25,740 bases of DNA from positions 1,902,398 to 1,928,137 of the forward strand of contig NC_090620.1 of NCBI RefSeq assembly GCF_004359215.1, written 5' to 3'. A model generated the notes under the pieces. The model made no database searches. It saw only the letters and a list, made by a program, of their open reading frames with translations, and was not told the origin of the DNA. Of the stretch, positions 20,734 through 25,740 are shown piece after piece. This stretch comes from Bremia lactucae (taxonomy: Eukaryota > Oomycota > Peronosporomycetes > Peronosporales > Peronosporaceae). A program made the translations under genes and the position numbers. The stretch's first letter is position 1; each line of letters starts with the position of its first letter.

Positions 20734-20935
20734 CCACCCATTCGCGCCTCCAGCAGCCATTGGCGGGATTGATCTGAAGACTCAATCAAACAATGACCAA
20801 AACTGTCGCAATCCTGCTGCAATATTACCATATGTGTCAATATTGTAAAGTAAATTATCGAAAGATCCTAATTATGATCTCCTTCATTGTTCCTCTCATA
20901 CGTGAATATAAATCTGTTCGAGACACCCCGTTACA
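20734..20935 (-). repeat. partial 3' LTR of element C
   Basis: Read on the minus strand, this starts TGTAACGGGGTGTC at 20935 and follows the element B LTR loosely (GAGAGGAA, GGTAATATTG, a CCCGCCAATGG block, GGAGGCGCG). It breaks off at 20734 exactly where the A4 LTR ends. It belongs to a minus-strand element whose polypurine tract and 3' ORF lie to the right. Confidence 0.75.
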
Positions 20936-20950
20936 TCCCACCCCTAAACC
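20936..20950 (-). promoter_or_regulatory. polypurine tract of element C
   Basis: On the minus strand GGTTTAGGGGTGGGA precedes the LTR start. A CACTATAG palindrome remnant follows on the plus strand near 20957, as in element B. Confidence 0.7.
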
Positions 20951-21076
20951 AACAGTCACTATAGCCACTGATGCAGAGTGACAAAAAGTACTATTGCGTC
21001 TCCCTATAAGGGACTACTTGTTTGTATTTTAATTCCAAATTTTGTGCATGGTGACTAAATCGTGCGCATCGCCTTT

Positions 21077-21418
21077 AAGGAAGGGCAACTTTATTGATCT
21101 GGAATAACCAACGAACGATACAAAATTCCTCTGCTCAACTCATCCAAGCTTCGAAAGCCTGGTGAGTATGAATGCGAATTCTCCATCGATGCTTTTTTTC
21201 GTCATCGATAATACACTGGCAAGCGTGCCAAGGATGTGCATCTCTTGTTTAAAGCTTAGGATACTTTTGTACAGAACGTACAAAGCGTAGAAACTGGATA
21301 CGGTACGTGATCGGTGTACACATATGTTGTGCCGTAGGCAGGGTAACTTTGCTTCACGTGCGAAGACTCATGCCCCTGCTGCATCAAATACGCAGTAAAT
21401 GCACCTAAAGAGGCGTAA
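21077..21418 (+). pseudogene. 3' ORF homologue in element C
   Basis: One frame, 21077-21418, contains no frameshift but six in-frame stops. It carries TNERYKIPLLNSSKLRKPGE, YECEFSIDAFFRHR, KRAKDVHLLFKA and LCFTCEDSCPCC. These line up with B (TSDRYHVPLIDS, ETEFFIDATF) and with A1 (FYLDAFLKHR, LCLTWGDPCPYC). The TAA at 21416 falls soon after the CPCC, as the A1 ORF ends soon after CPYC. Three stops sit where relatives have Trp. The 130 bases before it (20951-21076) hold no recognisable N-terminal half. Confidence 0.7.
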
Positions 21419-21443
21419 TCTCTAAAGGGTCCCCACTAGAGGA

Positions 21444-22272
21444 AGTGCTGAAGCACAATTTCAGCCGTTAACGCTGGCAGCCATGAAGGCATACCACCTG
21501 ACAAGCTCATTAGTCTCTGACATAAGAGAGAGCTACAGTCAGGACGACCATTGTCGCCTGCTGTCGGCACTTTGGTGAACGAAAGGTTACCCTTCCGTCG
21601 CACCTGAAAGCTAAGTTAATTCGCTTTAGTCACAGCGATTGCCTGTTATGGCATCAGCTGTCACCTTGATATCCCTTGATAATCTATGTGCCTCATGACA
21701 CAGATTTCAAGCTGATGATCCTTCAGGAGCTCCATGATGCACCATCTAATGGGTATCTGGGCCGTGAAAAGACATTCTTACGAGTGTCAGAGGAATTTTG
21801 GTGGCCACACCTATATAGATGGGTGGCCAACTACATTCGCTATTGCGAACAGTGTCAGCGCATTAAGCCTGCACCGTCCAGCAGTGCGCCACTAAAGCCG
21901 CTACCGATTCAAACCAACTGTTGAAAGTCACTAAGCCTGGACTTCATGTTTGGCATGCCGCCCGATCATAAGGGTCGGACAGGGCTAGTCGTCTTTGTAG
22001 ACAGACTGACCTAAATAGTGAATTTAGCCCCATGTAAGACATCGATCACAGGCAAGGAGGCAGCTCTCTTGTTCCTGGATCATGTTTACCGACTACACGG
22101 GATGCCCGAGTCCATAGTATCGGACCGGGATCCACGTTTTACGTCTGGTTTTTGACGACATGCGTTCGAGCTGCTAGGTAGCAAGCTCCACATGTCGACC
22201 GCAGATCACCGTCAGACCGATGACCAAAAAGAACGTGCCAATCGGGTCGTGGCGGATGTCTTACGCACGATA
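21444..22272 (+). pseudogene. pol: gypsy integrase fragment of another lineage (D)
   Basis: From 21450 a short RNase H-integrase linker (QPLTLAAMKAYHLTSSLV, SYSQDDHCRLL) leads, after a frameshift near 21570, to the HHCC finger at about 21727-21870. The finger reads LHDAPSNGYLGREKTF, then CEQC; the second His is Tyr. The core has SLDFMFGMP, VSDRDPRFTSGF and DHRQTDDQKERANRV, so all DDE residues are present but separated by TGA 21922, TAA 22012 and TGA 22154. Wording differs clearly from families A and B, and the sequence lacks their dense inverted repeats. It is cut by the assembly gap. Confidence 0.88.
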
Positions 22273-22372
22273 NNNNNNNNNNNNNNNNNNNNNNNNNNNN
22301 NNNNNNNNNNNNNNNNNNNNNNNNNNNNNNNNNNNNNNNNNNNNNNNNNNNNNNNNNNNNNNNNNNNNNNNN
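22273..22372. other. assembly gap of 100 N
   Basis: Exactly 100 N, the usual placeholder for a gap of unknown size. The sequence on the left (lineage D) and on the right (B-like) differ in type, so the two sides may not belong to one element. Confidence 0.95.
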
Positions 22373-22588
22373 CTCCTAATGTGAATGCACCCATGTGCAT
22401 CACATCCACAAGGGTTGGTCACAAATGTGCACCACACCCGAGTGTTGGGTCTAATTACTATTATTTAGTAATTGACCATCCCCTTAAGTACCAAATGTAC
22501 TTAATGGGGACTGTGTAACATTAGGGCAACTTTAGCACGTTACAACAACAAAGTAATAGCGATAACGCTATTGCTGACTTTGATAGCG
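22373..22588 (+). pseudogene. pol: B-like gypsy integrase C-terminal linker, left part
   Basis: Weakly coding sequence whose last 60 bases (ATAGCGATAACGCTATTGCTGA) resemble the element B integrase linker at about 10540-10575. It has the paired-arm texture of families A and B, including AATTACTA/TAGTAATT at 22453-22473. It is interrupted at 22588 by the Copia remnant and resumes at 24132. Confidence 0.6.
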
Positions 22589-22779
22589 TGTAAAAATGGA
22601 TCAAACAAATATAGAGGGCTAAGATCGTCTTGTGTTATTACGGAGTGAGTCACTACTTACTCACTTGTATCTTGATCCTAGCCAAGGTAATACCATCTAG
22701 CACTTGCAGCCCATCCTACAGCGTGCCCTGGGCGTCGGTTTCGGGATGTGGAACGTCTTGATCAACCTATTTTCCAACA
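22589..22779 (-). repeat. 3' LTR of the Copia remnant
   Basis: 191 bp; on the minus strand it runs TGTTGGAAAATAGG to CCATTTTTACA, the TG...CA form of Copia LTRs. It aligns end to end with 23944-24131, with many small differences, so the insertion is not recent. Next to it, 22780-22789 read on the minus strand as CGGGAAGGAG, a fitting polypurine tract. Confidence 0.85.
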
Positions 22780-22843
22780 CTCCTTCCCGACTACCATGGT
22801 ATTGCATCCACTCTTGTGTTAATCAACACCAATAAGGTCGCAT

Positions 22844-22947
22844 AAAATCCTTCAGTCGCGGTGCAGCCAGCTGCTTAGCAGGATATCCGCCTCCAAAAAT
22901 CCTTCAGTCGCGGTGCAGCCAGCGGCTTAGCAGGATATCCGCCTCCA
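22844..22947. repeat. 52-bp tandem duplication in Copia pol
   Basis: Two adjacent units (22844-22895, 22896-22947), each starting AAAATCCTTCAGTCGCGG, differ at one base (GCCAGCTGC versus GCCAGCGGC). They repeat the C-terminal end of the RNase H region. Confidence 0.93.
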
Positions 22948-23725
22948 CTTTTATCGGTACATACGTAGTCCGGTGTCAGTAGACCCTTAGCGTGCAGGTC
23001 GCGGACAAATTTAAACTTGATGTCTACATGTTTTGCCTGTGCTCTGCTGGTCTCACATTCTATTTGCTTTATGGCCGCCTGATTGTCCATGGCCATAGGT
23101 TTGGGCAACTTCACATTCATACCCACATTTAAGCACAATTGTCGAATACCAATAGCCGCGACAAACTCTGCCCCAGCGGTGGGGAGCGCGACGGCTCCCT
23201 GTTTCTTTGTTTGCCAGGTTATCATCATGCATTTAATTCAACAATTAAGCCAGTGACAATTTTACGGTCAGCCTTGTCGCCTGCATTGTCGGCGTCTTAT
23301 ATATATTCCACTTAAAAATCAAGGTCATAGTACACGGCAGGTCGCATCCGTTATTTTATCATGGCCGTATCATTCAAGTACCGCAGCGGTCACTTGTCCA
23401 TTTTGAAGTCGGCTACCGTGGAGGAATGTGTGCGCCTGGTTGCTCGATGCACCGCATAGGCAATGTCAGGCCAAGTGCAACGCGCTATCCACAGCAAACT
23501 CTCCACAAGCGATTGAAAACACTTAATCGTGGGATTCTTAATAGTTCCTGTGCATCTTTTCGTCCTCCGCGATCGAGTCTTCGCCACCGATGGGGACACG
23601 TACGCTGTTTGCGTTATCAAGCTTTAATTTCTTTAACAACTCCAAGACAGCAGAAGCTTGTCCAAGCCCATAACCGTATAAGGTCCACATGTTCCGACAT
23701 GTTGCTGCAGCAGATCAGTACTTAG
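22896..23725 (-). pseudogene. pol: Copia RT end and RNase H
   Basis: The RT-RNase H connection reads FQSLVESLLWIARCTWPDIAYAVH (about 23390-23535), a hallmark of Ty1/Copia pol. RNase H follows in broken frames: DADNAGDKADRKIVTG (about 23260-23310), ITWQTKKQGAVALPTAGAEF, DNQAAIKQIE, AKHVDIKFKFVRD, and GLLTPDYVCT down to 22875. Stops and shifts lie near 23280-23390. Relatives in other eukaryotes have SLSTAEAEY and DNxxAI at the catalytic acidic positions. Here the first is GAEF and the second DNQAAI. Confidence 0.88.
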
Positions 23726-23932
23726 TTACAGCTGGCTCATCATTATTTCGTATTCGGGGATCGGGCTGTCGCTTGGGCTTCCGTCACTCGTGGGCTGCGG
23801 TGCGGGGGGGGGGGTCACTATCCAGTGGCGGCGTCACCAGGCCGAGCGCGCACCGCGCTGGTTGCCTTAGTCTCGAGGCTATCATTGCCATCCGTACAGC
23901 AACGCTAATCGTGCAGGCTTGATCGCTTATTA
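23726..23932. other. Copia internal sequence without readable domain
   Basis: About 200 bp between the readable RT text and the primer site. It contains a run of about ten G (near 23805-23815) and is GC-rich. I could not recognise coding motifs on either strand. Confidence 0.5.
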
Positions 23933-23943
23933 GGCTCATAACC
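23933..23943 (-). promoter_or_regulatory. Copia primer-binding site (half-tRNA type)
   Basis: On the minus strand GGTTATGAGCC follows the 5' LTR directly. Its complement, GGCTCATAACC, has the sequence of the anticodon arm of eukaryotic initiator tRNA-Met. It is not complementary to a tRNA 3' CCA end. Drosophila copia is known to prime from such a tRNA-Met half. Confidence 0.7.
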
Positions 23944-24131
23944 TGAAAAATGGATCAAACAAATTTAGAGGATAAGATCGTCTTGTGTTGTTAAGGAGTG
24001 AGTCACTACTCACGCTCTTGTATCTTGATCCAAGCCAAGGAATTGCCGCTTAACCCTTGCAGCCCATCCTAGCGTGTGCCCTGGCGTCAGTTCCGGGAAG
24101 TGGGACGTCTTGATCAACCCATTATCCAACA
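23944..24131 (-). repeat. 5' LTR of the Copia remnant
   Basis: 188 bp, matching 22589-22779 along its whole length. On the minus strand it runs TGTTGGATAATGGG to CCATTTTTCA. Confidence 0.85.
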
Positions 24132-24511
24132 GAAACAGTCAGCATTGCAAACAACAATATTAGTGAGATCAATAATGCTCTCACTAGAGAGGAGAATGAC
24201 ATCTCCGCAGTGCACACCGGTCGCACTGAAAGCAAAAACAAAACCGAGTCAGCAGGAGAATTCCTGTTGGTTAGAAGCAGTGGTCCATTTCGTACAGGAA
24301 TCTATTGCTGACGCGGTGGACAAACAGGAACAGAACTCTGACAAAAATGGAAGAGCAAACATTCTTTCATCTATTGTAAACGATCTAAACCTACTGTCTA
24401 CGGTAAATCTACCAAACACGTAGTGTCGAAGGGGGGCAGTAATAAATTACTGCTCAGACATATCCGCTCATTTCGTGTGCTGCACCGCCAAGAAAATGCA
24501 TACACGATCAA
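24132..24511 (+). pseudogene. pol: B-like gypsy integrase C-terminal domain, right part
   Basis: This continues the gypsy copy interrupted by Copia. GAAACAGTCAGCATTGCAAA matches GAAAGACTCAGCATCAAAAA of B at 10587, and the text KNKTESAGEFLLV, DKNGRANILSS, LLSTVNLP and SFRVLHRQENAYTI follows the B and A copies in shifting frames. It stops inside the AYTIEL motif, where the reversed A3 LTR begins. Confidence 0.82.
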
Positions 24512-24962
24512 TGTAACGGGGCACTGCGACTTGTACTGTTTCAGTACAAGTCCACTTCACACTGCTTCAGTTGTGAGTGGTGCCTTTCGTTAGGAGACGT
24601 ACACTGTACGTATAGAGGAAGACTTCTCTTAAGGCAAGTTAGCTTAAGAGTGTAAAATGAAAACTGTATTAATATAGTTAAGTGTCTCTTAATCTATCTT
24701 TGTAAATGCTGACTTAACTATAAACTAATACTAAACATGTAAATGAATTCTTATCTATCTTATCTCGTAACTCTCTTTGATTACTTCTACAGCTGATTAG
24801 TCTGCGGAATAAATAGACATAATGGTCTATACCTAGTTATGGATAAGAATTCAGGATATTACTAAATAAAGTAATATCCTGCAAATATTATCTGCCTTTT
24901 AGATAATATTTTAATTAACAATCTTTTAGTGTTAATTTCATGGAACGATACACCCCGTTACA
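24512..24962 (-). repeat. 3' LTR of A3
   Basis: 451 bp; on the minus strand it starts TGTAACGGGGTGTATCG at 24962 and ends CCCCGTTACA at 24512. It is the closest relative of the right LTR of A4. The 12-bp hairpin at 24852-24863 with 24870-24881 corresponds to the ones in both A4 LTRs. Confidence 0.93.
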
Positions 24963-24977
24963 CCACCCCTCCCTTAA
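24963..24977 (-). promoter_or_regulatory. polypurine tract of A3
   Basis: On the minus strand TTAAGGGAGGGGTGG precedes the LTR, the same tract as in A4. Confidence 0.87.
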
Positions 24978-25003
24978 ACGGCAATCACTCTGAATGTCAT
25001 TAG

Positions 25004-25740
25004 ATGGAGTGGTCGCAATGTGACCACTTAATTTTTAAAATGATTTTGATTGGTCAGATCCACCATTTTAAATTCCATCGCATGAAGAAACAATTTATGC
25101 GGGGTGATGATAGTGCTGAGCCTTCGGCTGCGGTTCGTGCAGCCGCGAGTGACGCACTGCTATCTCTTGCAGTAGACGTTCCGTCTACCGTAGTGTCTTC
25201 CACTCGCGCAACACTTGGTGTTGCGAGTGCACGAGGTGATTCACCACGTGAATACGACCCCTCTTTGGAGGTCGACTACGAGTGCGAGTCGGATGAAGTG
25301 GCCGACTCGGGGAGAATGGAACAGTCGCCTAATACCCGTCAGGCGGCTGACTATGAGCCTTCGAATGAGAGGGCTCATTCTGATAGACGTGTAAACAGTC
25401 TTTTTGGATCCGACGATGAGGATGATCCCTCATCGCCCGTACGATCTCTCGTACGGTCTCCATACGGTCATCTGCACGTGTCTCTGTGCAAGGTGACGAC
25501 GGTGGCGTAAGTCATCGTAAGAAAAGCTCTTGTGGTACCCCTGCTTCAGTGGGTACCACTCAGGGGAGTGAAGACAGTAAAATGTCTCATCTCGCTCCTG
25601 AAAAGAAGCCGTGGCTTTTGCCAGAACGGCTAAATCAATAGCGTGTCTGGAGAAACTACTCCTCACAATAAATATCCCTTATTTATTGCGACAAAGCTAC
25701 ATGGCCTTGATCCCAGCGCGAAGAACTTTCGCGCTGAGGA
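25004..25740 (+). pseudogene. opposite-strand ORF of the gypsy 3' region (A3 copy)
   Basis: ATG 25004 opens a frame close to the A1 ORF (MEWSQCDHLIF, LIGQIHHFKFHRMKK, SPREYDPSLEVDYECESDE, SLFGSDDEDDPSS). One missing C near 25458 ends it at 25510. The text resumes in the next frame with HRKKSSCGTP and PEKKPWLLPERLNQ, followed by the same TAG as in A1. It then reads VSGETTPHNKYPLFIATKLHGLDP to the window edge, where A1 has a one-base loss. The shared TAG means either a common defective ancestor or a real stop or frameshift point. Role unknown; no signal peptide seen. Confidence 0.72.

Larger units (their letters stand above)
22589..24131 (-). mobile_element. Ty1/Copia remnant with two LTRs
   Basis: A 1.54-kb element on the minus strand: 5' LTR at right (23944-24131), primer-binding site, the RT end and RNase H of pol, polypurine tract, 3' LTR at left (22589-22779). 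Gag, protease, integrase and most RT are missing, so it is internally deleted. It interrupts a B-like gypsy integrase tail. The sequences outside the LTRs do not show an obvious target duplication; compared with element B about five bases seem lost at the site. Confidence 0.85.
24512..25740 (-). mobile_element. Ty3/gypsy element A3, 3' end, reverse
   Basis: The 3' end of a family-A element on the minus strand, running off the right edge: LTR, polypurine tract and the opposite-strand ORF (here on the plus strand). It inserted into the integrase C-terminal domain of a B-like copy at 24511. It matches A1 beyond the point where A4 breaks, so it is of the A1 architecture. Confidence 0.9.

Noticed and set aside
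23802..23816. Run of G residues as a functional element
   Set aside because: It is a simple homopolymer in decayed Copia sequence; runs elsewhere (18591-18598) are part of a G-rich pol linker.

Overview
The window looks like repeat-rich nuclear DNA of an oomycete (Phytophthora or downy-mildew type). The reasons are several Ty3/gypsy pol copies of the type familiar from those genomes, a Copia remnant with an oomycete-like RNase H linker, and a small GTPase gene with very short introns (70, 61 and 58 bp). This is family recognition by eye; no database was searched, and the species is not resolved.

Only about 2.8 kb is host sequence (3068-5906). It holds a complete four-exon Rheb-like GTPase gene (3240-3983, +) and a complete cytosolic-type GAPDH gene (4531-5550, -), which converge. 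The rest is retroelements. A1 (1-3067, +) is a truncated gypsy copy ending about 170 bp before the Rheb start codon. B (5907-12627, +) is a decayed gypsy element with both LTRs. Next is an unexplained 0.7 kb stretch with a 90-nt hairpin. A4 (13333-20733, +) is a gypsy element with gag, protease, RT, RNase H, integrase, chromodomain and two LTRs that do not match each other well. C (20734-21418) is the 3' end of a minus-strand B-like element. D (21444-22272, +) is a piece of a different gypsy lineage. After a 100-N gap, a B-like integrase tail is split by a 1.5 kb Copia remnant (22589-24131, -) and then by the 3' end of another family-A element, A3 (24512 to the edge, -). Every retroelement reading frame is broken by stops or frameshifts; none looks autonomous.

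Two things stand out. First, the family A and B sequences, in LTRs, gag, pol and the 3' ORF alike, are paved with short perfect inverted repeats (7-12 bp arms, 3-9 nt loops) every few tens of bases. The arms change between copies while staying complementary, even where the change alters amino acids. The host GAPDH and the D fragment do not show this. Second, these elements carry an extra ORF on the opposite strand between pol and the 3' LTR. It has an acidic, low-complexity N-terminal half and a conserved Trp/Cys-containing C-terminal block. Related copies occur at five places in the window.

The two host genes have unrelated jobs: GAPDH is glycolytic, and the Rheb relative would act in TOR-type growth signalling. 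They appear to be neighbours only because they form the small gene island between two gypsy insertions.
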